From positions 1 to 22,595 of the forward strand of contig JAKCWW010005002.1 of NCBI GenBank assembly GCA_026260175.1: a stretch of 22,595 bases of DNA, given 5' to 3'. The notes beneath the pieces are model-generated. The model was given only the letters and a program-made list of their open reading frames with translations. It was not told where the DNA came from and ran no database searches. Position numbers and translations under genes: made by a program. The stretch is from Reticulitermes lucifugus. Its lineage: Eukaryota > Arthropoda > Insecta > Blattodea > Rhinotermitidae. This document shows, piece after piece, positions 1 through 13,600 of the stretch (position 1 is the first letter of the stretch; every line of letters starts with the position of its first letter).

Positions 1-1455
1 GCATCATTTGTTATCATGCTACCCAAATAATTGAAATATTCCACATTCTCCAGTTGTTTTTGAGCTATCATAATTTTCATGGGGGATGGTTGCCTTCAGT
101 ACTCCCAGAAAACAGAAATGTCTAACAAACACAACTCTCATTAACCCTTGGGCACTGGAATTAAATGCCAGCAGTGATCTGCAGAGGAATGGAATTTAAA
201 TGATGGCTGCATAAGAGAAGATGTAATTATATAACACTCGGTGTTTTCAGCATCACACTGCACGTTACATATACATAACGTATGGCACCACAGGGTTAAT
301 ACAGTAGGCAAACATAGTCATGTTCTTATGTAGAACAGTCACAGCCTGACTTTTTCTAGAACACATGACTAAAATGATCGCTTTACATAATTTCACTCTG
401 ACTGTGTACTCCATAAAATATTTTGTAATCACTGCGATCTGGCAGTCTAGGACTCAGGTTCCAAATATATCAGATTCACAACTGGTTGGATCTACCTGTA
501 ATATGATCTTTCTGCATACCTCTCCCTTCCCTCATCTGATAAAATGTGTGAGAGGAGCCTATTTTTTTGTCAAGAGAATTTCACTAATATGATTGTTTTA
601 TATAATTTTCCTGATTCCCCAACAAAATATTTTTAAATCACAAGCACTCTAAAACTTGAATTCGAAACGTTTGAGGCTCAAACCTAGTTTTTGTTTTCCT
701 TGTCCTTTCCTCTCCTCACCTCTGACAAGATATGTGTGTGTGAGGAAAACCAGACCTCAGTATGGTCCAAAGCCCATGTCAAGCTACAGGTCCAGGTCCC
801 GTGACAGCACAGCACTGTTATGGCAACATTTGCCCACTACTGTACACCATCCTGAGTCAGCTGAATCCAATCAACATCAATATGATTCATTTTACTATAA
901 TAATATGAAAGGTTTCACTACGGTACTCAAGTGCCAGGAGGCAGAAATTCTATTAATTTTTCACACTTGTCATAACAAATTACTGGCATCATTCACAGGC
1001 AATGGAAACATCTTCTCCTGATGGACACATATATCGGTGTTACATAATGAAAACACTCAAAACATAAAACTTTGCTGTAAAAAGTTGTCAGTGTTAGTGC
1101 CACTTTTCTTAAGATTTATTCTCACATTAATTTCATTAATCCCATTAATACCTTTGTCCCTCCCCATTAAAATGTTGCATTCTCATTTTCACCACATTTT
1201 CTACATGTTTGTTTACTATCCTGACGAACAGTATAAAGACTACGGCTGTTACTACTAAGCTTCTTATGTAATAATATGGAACTGTGATGCTACTGCTCAC
1301 AAATGGATATTCTGTACTATATGCAAAGTTAATGTGTGATACACACACTAAAAACTTAGCTATGATTCTTAAGCCTGGAGGCTTAGCTTTGCATTGTGAC
1401 ATAACACAAAGTTCTGCCATAGTACAATCAATAAACTGATCATCAGGTAACTCAC
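1..1455 (-). other. alpha-COP intron, incomplete, with one MITE candidate
   Basis: Intronic sequence downstream of the last visible exon. Apart from the TTAA-bounded element at 141-299, I see AT-rich unique-looking sequence and no alpha-COP exon. Short ORFs at 656-1021 and 1037-1258 show no recognisable protein and are probably chance. Confidence 0.8.
141..299. mobile_element. Candidate piggyBac-like MITE flanked by TTAA
   Basis: A 159-bp stretch begins TTAACCCTTGGGCACTGG and, read from the other end, begins TTAACCCTGTGGTGCC. The TTAA target duplication and CCCT-starting ends are the hallmark of piggyBac-type transposons. The terminal repeats match only over a short, gapped stretch, so the copy is old or the match is partly chance. 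No coding capacity. Confidence 0.45.
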
Positions 1456-1641
1456 CTTGAGAATTTTTATTCGCTCATGCACATTACCCAGGAACAAGGC
1501 TCCCTGATATTGGCCAGATATGTCTTTCCTTATTTCTGCGATCTTCATCATCTTGCGCAGCTTGTCCAGATTTCCCGTAATAAGATACAAGAATGAGAGC
1601 TTGTCAAAGTTCTTTGTTCGCTGGTAGCACATTTCTACAAC
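1456..1641 (-). CDS. COPA: alpha-COP exon, residues ~691-752
   Basis: 186 nt (62 codons), from acceptor TATATAG|GTT to donor AAG|GTGAGT. It encodes [40 protein letters not shown] and [22 protein letters not shown]. It is the last exon in the window. The next conserved segment (starting about NCGQ in relatives) is not between 1 and 1455, so the gene continues to the left. Confidence 0.97.
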
Positions 1642-4600
1642 CTATATAAAAGGAATATAATGTTTTCCAAAATATGCCATACAACAAATACTCATGTCAG
1701 ACAGCAAGCAGTTACATGTGAACAATGACACATTGAATTATACTACACATGCAAAAACAGTTCAAGTGCTGCAACCTTCATACACATAACACGTATGTTG
1801 TTCGATTGCAAAGCTAGAATTGAAAAACACTCCCACTGTCCAGTCACACAGCAAGAAAGATTCTGATTTGGCTCAGTTAATTTGCACAAAATTTAAAATT
1901 GCTGTCCTTATCAAAATGTCATCAATAATACCCAATTTTTATATGCATCAGACAACACTTCTAAATTAATGTACATACTGTAACTGGCAAACTCTTAAAA
2001 TAATGTCCTGTCAAATACAACCTCGTTAGAACTTACTTGATGATTTCCCTGCATGAGCGCAGCCTGTCCTAGCCTTTCCCAACATGCTTTGTCATCAAGG
2101 GCCCTTGCTGCTTCAAGAGCAACTTCTATGTTTCCACACTCAAGAGCAAGACTGAAGCGGGTCTTTTCTTCCTTCACAAAATGCAAAGCTACTTCTGGGT
2201 ATCCCTTCTGCTGCAAGTATGCGATGATAGACTGCCCCACCAGACGAGCATTACGTACCATATGAAGTACCTGAAAATGATACACTTCCATATAATTCTA
2301 TTTTGACTACAAATGCATAACATTCAGTATAAAATGCAACTTTGATTAATGACATACACACACATTTTAATGACACTATCAGCAGATCACTTGCATGTCT
2401 AAACCCTCTCTGTATACATTTTTAACTTTTACCTTTAATTATTTTAATTTGCAACTTTTGATACAAAATGATGAAGAAACTATATTAACGTTTATATTAC
2501 ATGTGTTGTATATTCTGGACACAATCTGCAAGGTTGGAAATATGAATGTCCTTTACCTGTGAAGCACACAGGATGATAACCCTAGAACTTTATTTTGTAT
2601 ATTTAGACAGTAAGGATATTTACTGCATTTCTTAAGACATGCCACACAATCTTTGTTCACTTTCCCACAGGAAGTCATTTATTTCACAATTCAATTCAAA
2701 TAATATCCACATTTTTCATAAAGCAAGTGCTAAAGTTTAACTACCTGCCTCATAGCCATGATCCAATTATGTATTTCAATCTAAAGCCTGTCACTTAAAG
2801 GTTACCACCAAAAATGTAGACCCAAATTTTCCTTCAAAATAATATCTGTGGAACTTACTTCATCATATTTACGGTTAATGAGTGCCAACTTGAACTTGAA
2901 TTCTGTAGGATCAATGCTGAGAATGCGCGGCTTGCATTCACGGTCCAAGCAGAAAACTTGGTTGCCCTTCACACGTGTAATGTAAATTGGAAGGTCCAGT
3001 GTGCGGATTATTCCATGATCTCTACAAATACACACAAGCACACACATTCCACTCAGTTCACTTCCTTACTAATTTGTGTGACATGTTCAGACAGCCATTA
3101 TGTGCAAAGATTTCTCTCACAGGCAGAACATCTCTCCTGCACTGCCAGTCTGTCCACACATCTGTAAACTCAGTTACGAGATGCTTAGTTTTTCACAGAA
3201 TAATATACACTAAATTTTTATTGGATTAATAACAAATATGTAATTTGGACACTCAAGCTAAAATTAAAACTGCTTACAATCATGCCACATACAGATTCAT
3301 ACACAAAATAGTGTTCCCAGTGCAGTAAGACAATTGCAATGAATGTCAAAAGAAAGCTTTTAGATACTGAATGCATAATTGTGCAGGTAGCAATATTACT
3401 CACCATCTAATCTTCCAACCCATCTGCTTTAACCCTCCACTATATAAATGTCACAATGTCTGCAAACATAAGACACCTTTACTCTTAACTGCATCAGTGG
3501 ACTGAACCTCACAGCAGACAATGAGGAGGAGGGGAAAACATAAAAAAACGAAACATATTTCATATATTTTATGTACAACCACTCCTCTGTAAAAATGGAC
3601 TTATTTCTCATTACTCTAATCTAACACAGATGGATATAAGAAATACACAACACTGCAAACTACATTATCACTGTGGATTTCTAAGAACTGTTGGCATAAA
3701 GGTGGGCATTTTAATAAACTGTCAGAAGGAAAGAAATAACAGTTGTAAGCCTTTGTAATAATAAAAAAATTTTTGATTCTAGGTGGATGGAACTCTTTGT
3801 TTTCCAGACATAAACTCCTTGCTGTCTAACATACAGGCACAATAAACACATCTTAGAAGCAGGACATCACTGACAGGTTAAGGACTGAACAGTATTAAAG
3901 AAAACCTATTGAATCAGTTTCAGTCAACTACCTCTAATTCAGAGTAGATTCCTGCATCAAATTACATATCCAGACTACTGATAAATGTAAACTGTGGACT
4001 GATGTTTTGCGTCCACCTTCAGTGCCGTGTGTTTGTTCCTCAGGAATGTCAGAATAAACACATTACATTAGACAGTAAAAAAAAACCCAGAGGGCCAGGA
4101 TTTCAGTACGACCCACCCTGAAAACTTACAATGTCTTGGTATGTGCCTACAGGAAATACCAAAACCATAAAACACTTAAGGCAGGGTAGCCTCATTCCCT
4201 AGATGAAGTGTAAAGAGCAATCACCTCCCAAATACAGGTCATGTTATGGCTAAGCTCCCTGACCCCCTCCTGCCCCCCCCCCAACCCCACTCAAATCCTT
4301 CTTAAAGAGAGGCTTATAAAATATACACTTTACTGCATATGTTAAATTTTACATCTCTGTTTCATACAATTATAAACCATTTTTGCCATTACTTGATTAG
4401 GTGTGCAAAACTACAGAATGCATACATTCCAATCACGCTGTGCAGAGGACTCTTAAAATCGAGTTATCATCATACACTTACCCATTAGAGATGGCATATT
4501 TGATGTGGTTGCTTGTAGTGTATATGAACACTCCACTATCATCCCAAGCTCCTGACTTCACACGCGTGTTCTCATGAATTGAGCAGAGGGACTCCAGGCG

Positions 4601-7600
4601 ACGGTTACAGATATTAACAGTGTGTTTAGCCAACAGAGCCACATGTGACATGTCAGCTGACCACACAACGTACCGACATTTGGAAATCTTCACCTGTGCC
4701 AGAGTTCTGATGGAACAAACTTAGATTTAAAACACAGATTTCAAATTCATAATTACTGATTAAAAAGGATGTAGTTTGATGCAATCAAAGACACTGGCAA
4801 CAGCACCACTAATACAAACCACTAGGTGCCAAATATATTAGAACACGAGACAAGTACAATTTGAACTGCAATTTAAAAATAACACCAATAAATCTGCACA
4901 AATCAGACCTCTAGCCTGTTAAAACCTCTTATTCTGATATTTTAATCAAAAGGTTAATGTGTACTTGCCCTGTACAAACCAGCATAAGCAAATCCCTGGT
5001 TTTTTGAGTTATACATAACTATGAAATCAATACAGTATTGTGCATAACCTAAGCCAGACTAATGCAAAATTGTTAACAAGATGCATGTATTCAGACTGTT
5101 TGCAGGAATCAGCCAAAAGTCATCACAGAACCCATAAAGTTATGTGGAGAATATGGAACTCTCTCAGCTCACAGTAAGTGACAAATGTATTCCAATGGTA
5201 AATTCAGAAGTAAGTATTAAGTTTTTATGTAATATTTTAAAACACCATGGAAACTCTTAAACCCCACAATAAATGTCAGTCAGATTACAAGCCATTCATC
5301 AGCTAGCACTTAAAACTAGGTACATCCCCAAGCACGAGATGTAACGAATGCTACCTGACAACAGAATAACAAAACTCACCTCTTCTGCTGAACATCAAAT
5401 AAGGTGACTCCATCTGAATCTCTCAGCAGCAACATTCCAGTGCCAGCATAAAAAACTTCATCACAGGTTGGAGTCTGAACTTTCTTAGTCACCTCATTTT
5501 TCAGATTCTTTATCATCAACTGGAAATGTGAATACATAACATACTTTCAGTCTCCCTGCCAACCTACTGTTCATGTATTTCAGATTCTCACATCTGGCTA
5601 TTAACAAAACTTCAATTTAAACTCTGTGAAAAGCAGAGGTTGTATTGGACCAATATAAAGCCACAAGTAAATTCCCTTAACAAATTTCAATGTAAACCAC
5701 CAATACCAACTTCAGTAAAATCCAGTGTAGTTTGGGAGATGAAATAAATAGACAGATGGACAGACACTACCTCCTCATTATTCATTTGTGCAGAGAATGC
5801 ACAACAAACTATCAATCATACCGAGTGCGTGCGGTCCAAAACTGCAAAGCGATTCCTCGCTACCCACATGGCTGTAACACCTGAGGAACGCTTGCTTTCC
5901 GGAGATTCAGGATTCTGACTGTCTGAGTCTTTGGGAATGCTATACAGGTCATACGAGCTGTTCTCTACATTGCTGGTCCTTGTACACAACAGAACAGCAT
6001 TCTCTGCTGGGTTATATGACATACTGCAACAAACAACACACCGTTCATCCATAAAACAGTTCAAAAGTCTCCAGAATCTTAAGATTTACAAAATAACAAG
6101 GTCTTCAGCTTCTCTACAGAATGCACCTTGCACTTTAACTATGGTGAAACATAATTATGACTAACATTTCAACACAACATCTGCACTTCTGTCTTCCTGC
6201 GTATCAAGTTACATATATATGCTTGAATACTCATACAGCAAGAATGGGAAAACATAACTTGCAAAAAGAATCAGTCTTGGCTGCAAAAATGTTCAGATGT
6301 GATTAATACTTCAGCTATTTTTCAAACTTTGTTCTCTTGCACATAGTACACAAAAAAAATTAGGGAGAAGGGGAGGGGGGGAATAAATATCTTCACTAAA
6401 ATGCAAGTTTTCATTTAGTGCACAAAGTAATGGTATGAGAAAGACCAGTGAGATTAAGCCTCCAGTCACTTAACATGTTCCTTAACACCTTCAAACACCA
6501 ATCCAAGTTTGGGACACTTTGTCTGAATCAGTTATTAATAATGTTATTTCACTGCCTTCTAGTGTATCTACAAAGCAGTGATCAGTTAGGCATAATCACT
6601 GATAGCTATTTAACACTTTTAGAAGTACAGAATTCTTTGCATCAGGGACACCATGAGCACTGAGGCAAACATCCCACTAACACATCAGCCAGTAGATCCC
6701 CTCTACAAAGAATACCCTGTGTTGCTGTTGGAATCACTGCACATATCTTTATTTGACCCACATCTACAGCCCTCAATGGTCATGACATCACCATCAACAG
6801 ACAGCGCTATCCTGGGATCCTCTGAGATGTCCATGCCGCCACCAAGATGAGGCATTCTGGTATGCTCATGACGGGGATCATCACAGTGCAAGAAAATGCC
6901 TGTCCCCCATGTTGAGGACATGCTGCTCTCAAATGTGCTGGATGGTGCTGGTGCATCTTCCAAACAACCCAGACATTTAACCATGTGCCTTCCATGTCTT
7001 CAGACCCCATCAAGAAAATACTAAAAGGTTTAAGATTAAGGTGGGATGAAGATGCCAGGGCTGTAGTAGCACAATGGTTCCAGCAGCAGCCCAGGGAATT
7101 CTTTGCAGAGAGGATCCATCAGCTGATGTGTCAATGGGATGCCTAACTCAACAAGCCCCATTCACATACCTCTCTGCATGTCCATTAACTCCATGCAGGA
7201 AATCTGAATACAGTAACATCTCCATGCTAACTTTGGACACAAAGTAAAAAAGAAAGCAATGAGAACAACAAATTACTTAACACTCAGAAATTTGTTGGAT
7301 TAATTTTTATTCATTACACTTAACACTTTCAATACACCACACTGATATAGACTAAATACCTGTGCACAGGTGTGCGTCCACCACCTCTAAGCTGCATCAC
7401 AGCTGTATCCTTGGATGTGGTAAAGTCTAGTTTACGGAGGAACCGATCTTTCACATAGTACAATATATTTCCATGGACAGCATATGCTGGACGTTCTCTC
7501 TCCAACTGTGCCACAAAAAAACATCTCTTAAAACCATGACTCTCACAGAAAAACCAAATGGAAAGATCCAAGGAAAAACTATCCATACCACTTTATTTTG

Positions 7601-10600
7601 AAGTTTCAGCCCCTAGTTTTCATTACACACAGATGATCACCATTAACCATATCTCTTTGAGCTCAAAGCTACATAATGAAACTTGAGATCTTCACTCTTC
7701 TGGGATGTTGCACAGCGCTGTAGATGGGATCGATAGGTTGTCCCGAAATGTCGGTAACTAACTACCAATCAACGCTGAGTGACATCCCAGGAGAGTGAAG
7801 ATCTCGTGCATCATGGCGGAGGTTGAAATCACATGTGATAAAATTTTCTTTTGATTGCGACAAACCTAAAAATCCATTCTTAATTTCACACTGTTGCTGG
7901 CTTACTGACCAAAACTCTTCATGCCTTTCTCTGTTGATTTGCTAATGCACATGCTCCACAACCATGCTTATTAACTTACTTATCACACTATATTAAATAC
8001 TAACCTTGAAAATAATCATGCCAGAATCATGACCAGCAGCAAATAGGTTGAGGGAAGGGTGGGCAGCTAACACCCAGAAGCGTTCATGTTCACGTCTGAA
8101 TGTGTGCAGGCAAGTACGTTTGGTCATGTCCCACACACGGATACTCTTGTCTTCAGAGTTGGAGAGAATGAGTTCTTGACGGGGGTGAAATAGCACACAT
8201 GAAACATTGTTATAGTGCCCACGGCATGTGTCCACTTCCCAAGCCTGTCAAAGTTAATATACACATATACTCACTAAATGCAGGTAAACAAAACAATAAA
8301 AAATTTTACACATTTAATATCCAACCAACTGATAATTACAAAATATTTATAAATCATGCAACATTTATAAATCACTCTCTATAAAAAAGCACTGACAATG
8401 TACTAAGTGCTGTTACACAAGACTGTATATTGTGAAACAGAAGTCCATGCCGCATATGGGTTATTTAATGACACTGTATCAGCTGCAGAGGTTGTGTAGC
8501 ACAAAATCATAAGACAGGACAATCACATCCAGTGAGCTGGAAATGGAGGAGTTGTGGCCTTCTTTAAGATACTATCCCAGCAGCATTCGGCCAGTGAGGA
8601 CTCAACAGAACCACAGGAAATAATCATCCTCTCAGTTGTATCAAAGATCTGAGACAGGAACTGCCAAAATACAAGTTTCAAGCACTACCACTGCGGATAA
8701 TTTGCTTAGCAGACCAGCTCTGGGCCCAATGCAGCGTCTTATTCAACGTGTACCAGAAGTTCTCTTCCTGGGGGTAAAGTGGCTGGGGCATGAAGGTGAC
8801 CACTTACCTCCATCTAATGCCGAGGTTAAGAATAAATGGAGTTATACCTCTTCTTCCCCTGTATGACTTTATGGCATGCACAGGGACAACTTTGCCTTTA
8901 CATTTCCACCATATTATGCTGATTTCTATGAATCACTGGGATACAGTTCATAAAATGGCTTGTTCACATGCAAAACAGGGATACTAATGCATAAACCGTT
9001 TCTAAAACATATCATAAGCTAACAACCAATCAATGGAAGCCATGTTTGCAGCAGGACACTGGATTACACATCAGCAAGTGACATGACAAAATCTTGCCCC
9101 TAATACATGCAGACTGCTTCACATCCAAGGACCTACAACACTCTGTAATACACGCCTGAATGCAAGAAAATCTGCACACGTTATTTGCAATGTCTACATT
9201 ACATTTCAATAGATGCATGTAGCAGATCCCTGCTTGACACAAGTGCTGGGAAGACTGCACTATAACCAGACCCTTCCAAAAGGGCTGAGGGTAGCTAAAC
9301 TTCTGCAATTCAATTTTAGTAAAAGATGCCAATATCATACTCCATCAAAATCACTATGCAAAACATGACACCACCAGCATCAACACTTACTTTTGCTTCA
9401 TTCATCCTCCACAGTTTTATCTGCCTGTCATCTGCTCCTGAGACTATCAGAGGAAGGGTGGGATGGAAACAGGCCCAGTTCACACCCCTGTCATGGCCCT
9501 CCAAGACATGTTTCACAACAGCGTCTGCTTGCCCAAACAAGTCTGTTGTTCCTGGGTTCTTAAGGTGATCATCCAAACCTCCCGGTCCTGGCGCCACATT
9601 CTTCTTCCGAAGGCCTACAAAATTGCCATAGCACACTGAAGAAGAGTGCTTAGCACGTTTTCAGTTCTGTATAGATTTTATGTTACTTTAATGTTTTCAC
9701 CAAAATGGTCTAATTTAAACTATGCATTCTTAAACCAACAACAAACATGCATAAATGCCTAATGTAAAATGTATAAAATTATTCAACACACTGCAGTACA
9801 AGTATTAATAAATATTATCACACAAAATTGATTTTTGCTTCCTCTAAACCAGATCACTAATACCTTACAGTTTTCATTTATCACAGAAATTATAAACACA
9901 ACAAAGATCTTGTAGTAATACCAAATTTAACGCTGAAAGCCTGGGTTAAAAGAAAAGTAATTTCTCTGCTTTCATAATTCATGTATCAAACTTCTATGTA
10001 CAGAAAAGACAGTTTTTAAATAAAAAACTCAAGTTCCTACACATGATGATTTATGTACAATACCACGGCTGTGCCCACATTATATCAATGAAGGTAAATG
10101 TCAAGCATGTAATACACACATACACACTTTGACCTGTATTTTGATCTTTAGCTAAAATGCTGTCGATATATGAATATCAAACAGCCAACTTCATATGCAT
10201 ACAGATCATCGTCTGATGACATTGTCGTCCACTCATTAGAAGTTGTGTATATACAATGCACAGAAACCGACTGAAAGATAAAGAGAAATGAAGCTATAAA
10301 AGTCAGAAACTCCCTGAAGAAATAGTATCAATCCCCTTTGTACACAAGACTGAACTTTGCTACAGCATTAATTAAAGGCCTGGGATAGTTATAATTTGTT
10401 AACGCATGTAGTAGTATGCACACTATTATACAGACACTCCCTGACATGCACAACAAGTATGCTCCAAAAGGTCCAACACAAGTCAAAATTCTGTGCGAGT
10501 CAGAACTAAGAGTACATATGGTCAACTATATACATATATATAAGAGAGTCCAGTTTAAATCCAAACTCCAACACCGTGGAAACTGCTCGGCCACAGTATG

Positions 10601-13600
10601 ACCACCCCGCCACGCACATTATCACACAGCAGTATTCCTCCGCCACCTTCGTCTCCTTATGCTTTCAGTCCCACAAAGACAAATTTGGTGCTCGTTTCGA
10701 AATCATTATTATTTCAGTTTCTTTTAGGTCTTTAAAGACTGTGTAAGTCTGAAATTGCATACTTTGAAATTGCTTATGTCGGGGAGTGTCTGTATATTTC
10801 AGCAACAACTTCCCCCTTAACGCAGACACTATAACAACATTGAAGTGTAGAATATGCAGGTCCACTGTCCTTGTCACTAATATTTCATATCACATGAATT
10901 ATTACTTTGTAACAGACAAGATGCAAGACAGGTGGGAGGGGTCAGTAACAATAAAATGTTGTGCTTTAAAGAGACATCCCTATTACAGATGCATTAGTTT
11001 CATTTATACCAAATCAGCCACACTTACACCAATATTCTTCCAAATTAAAAGGAATCAGGTACACCTAAGCAGGCAGTTGCTCTCAAAGGGTGCCGGCCAT
11101 ACTGCATTTCTTACAGCCATGAACTTTACATGCTCTCAAGTCAAGTTTAGTTTATCACACTCACAACAAAATGTCTAGGTGTTTTGTCGTTTCACCAACA
11201 CCAGTATCCAAATTCAGCTTCCTACAGTATCCAAACCAACACACAGGCAGCAGAACCAGAAGCTTAAATACTAGTAATGACATAAACTAACTAGTTCATA
11301 TTTACCTACCATCCTCACAACTAACTTCATGGTATCCATTTTAATACTGTCCTCCCACCTCCTTTCCAGTCTTTCAACTAGCTATTTCCTAGAGGCTTCC
11401 CCAGCAGAATCACAAATGTACTTATTAGTGAAAGAACCATTTTTGTTTTTAGGAAGACTAGCACCACAGGTAGGAAAGACAGGCATCCAATAAATGTATA
11501 TGACCTTAATTTCTAAGAAACACATAACCCTAGAACAATAGGTACTGTCATGATATACACAGACAGACATGGCACATCCACTGATGTAGACAGGATGGTG
11601 ACTATGAGAATGATGTGCTATACATTCATAATAACAATTCAGTCAATTAAGGAGACATAACATGAATACACAAGACACACAAAAGAAGGAAGACTTGAGA
11701 GTACCCTTTGCAACACTCTGTCAGTAAAGAAATCAACCCACCTTCACAGGACAGAGTAAAGTACTTGTCCCTGTGCATGCTATGAAGGCACATGTAAGGG
11801 AGTGGAGGTAGAGCTCCATTCAATCTTAACCTTGGTACTGTTCAATAGGTATCGGGGTAAAGCAGCCGGTGCGTGAAGTTAACCCCTGCCTCCATCTAGT
11901 GCTGAGATTAAGAATGAGTGGAGCTCTACCTGTACTCTCCCTACACCTTCATGGTGTGGACAGGGACAATGTTACCTTTACCTACACACAGATAGTCAGC
12001 TTCACGCACCGGTTGCTTCACCCCCTGGGGAAAGAGCCCCAACACCCATTGAATAGGAGGTTAGGCAGGCCCCAAAAACAGTGTGGATGCTTTTGACAGG
12101 AGAGAGGACAAATCTAAAAGCCAGTTACGGAAAAGTCTGGCTGTGAAAGCCTTCCTAATTAACCGGCTAACATGAAATGCAGTCCTTAAGTTACCAAAAA
12201 GCTTTTAATATGGACTTGGAATGAAATAGTGAAGGCACATCATAAAATATTATCACAACATTATCTGGTAAATGAGGAAAACCATGCAAATTATCAATCA
12301 GGATAGTCACAACATGATACAGACTTAAATCAGATAATTCCCAAATACAAGTCCAGGCCACAACCAATAAAGTAACTTCCTCTCTGTGATTTCTTAACAT
12401 GGTTCCAGTGTACATATGTACATATTTTGTCTGTGATATTGCAGCCAGTCAAGTAAAGCCATACCGATGCCCATGCAAAAGGTTCAAGAGCAACTGCCTG
12501 CCCATTCTCATACCTTCCAGACAGTTGGCTATACCTGAGATGTCCCACACTCGCACAGTTTGATCGAGCGAGGCAGACACCACAATATCATCACTGGGGT
12601 GGAACTGGGCACACATTACATAGTGGTTATGCCCAGTAAGTACACAGATGCATGTACGGCTCTGCCAGTTCCAGATGCGGATTGTCTGGTCATCTGACGC
12701 GCTCAAGATCCATGGATATTCATGATGAAATGTTGTGCTTCGGATGTAATCCAAATGACCAAGCAATGTGAAGATGCATCGTCTCTGCTTATAATTCCAC
12801 ACCTGAGAACAGAGAAAGAAGAAGAAGTTGTGGTGGTGGTGGTGGTGGCGGCGGCGGCGGCGGCGGTGGTGGTGGTGGTGGCGATGGTGGTGGCGGTGGT
12901 GGCAGTGGTAGCCACAGTAGTATTTTAACACTTGTAGGTTCCTACCATATTACATGGCATCACATCCTAAAGGACATTATCCTTAAGAATACACACACAC
13001 ACACACACATATTCACACAGATTGCTTTTTGAAACACTCAGGCAAAGAATACTTTTTAAAAACCTCAGCTACAGAACACGTGCTTTTACCACATACTATG
13101 AGTACTATGCTACGAAACTGCCATTCGCAATCACACAAACTGGTAATTAAAAACATGGTGAAATTCCAATTTAAGGTGTTTTTGTTTAAGAACACTTTTC
13201 AAGAAAATTCTAATGTTTACAACATCTGTCCCATTTCTCTACACATTACAATTCCTCCATGTCACGTTCAAAGCCACTGTCATAAGAAAAACTCTTAATA
13301 CAAATAACATTTCACCATAGAACATCATGCTGCTTCCACAACAAATGCACGCTAATTTTTCATACTTCTTAATTTTTTTAATTGTTATTCAACAGTCAAT
13401 TAATTTCAAACCTTACATTGCACCAAAGTATCATCAGTGAAAACATGTAACTCCTCTTTCTAATAAAAAGTTTAATTTTTGGGTACAACAGCCATTAAAT
13501 TTATTTGATGTTAATTAGGGAGGCTTCAGATCTATAAACAAAGAGAATGTCTGGAAGCCTCGTTTGAATTTGTATATGTCTTTAACTTAGACATAATGTT

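Larger units (their letters stand above)
6024..7359 (-). other. alpha-COP intron carrying mariner remnants
   Basis: 1,336-bp intron. It contains a purine tract at about 6360-6385 and two opposed mariner-type transposase fragments (annotated separately). The remainder is AT-rich and featureless. Confidence 0.85.
9615..12534 (-). other. alpha-COP intron, largest complete one
   Basis: 2,920-bp intron. The part 9640-11740 is AT-rich with short ORFs only (longest at 10786-11178, no recognisable domains). A nested SINE pair sits at 11757-12095. Nothing is recognised in 12100-12500 except the in-frame alternative donor near its 5' end. Confidence 0.85.

Noticed and set aside
10786..11178. 130-residue plus-strand ORF in an alpha-COP intron
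   Set aside because: No recognisable motif, AT-rich composition like the surrounding intron, and antisense to the gene; chance ORF.
12722..12928. Plus-strand ORF with long Val and Ala runs
   Set aside because: Translation of the trinucleotide repeat and antisense of a confirmed exon.
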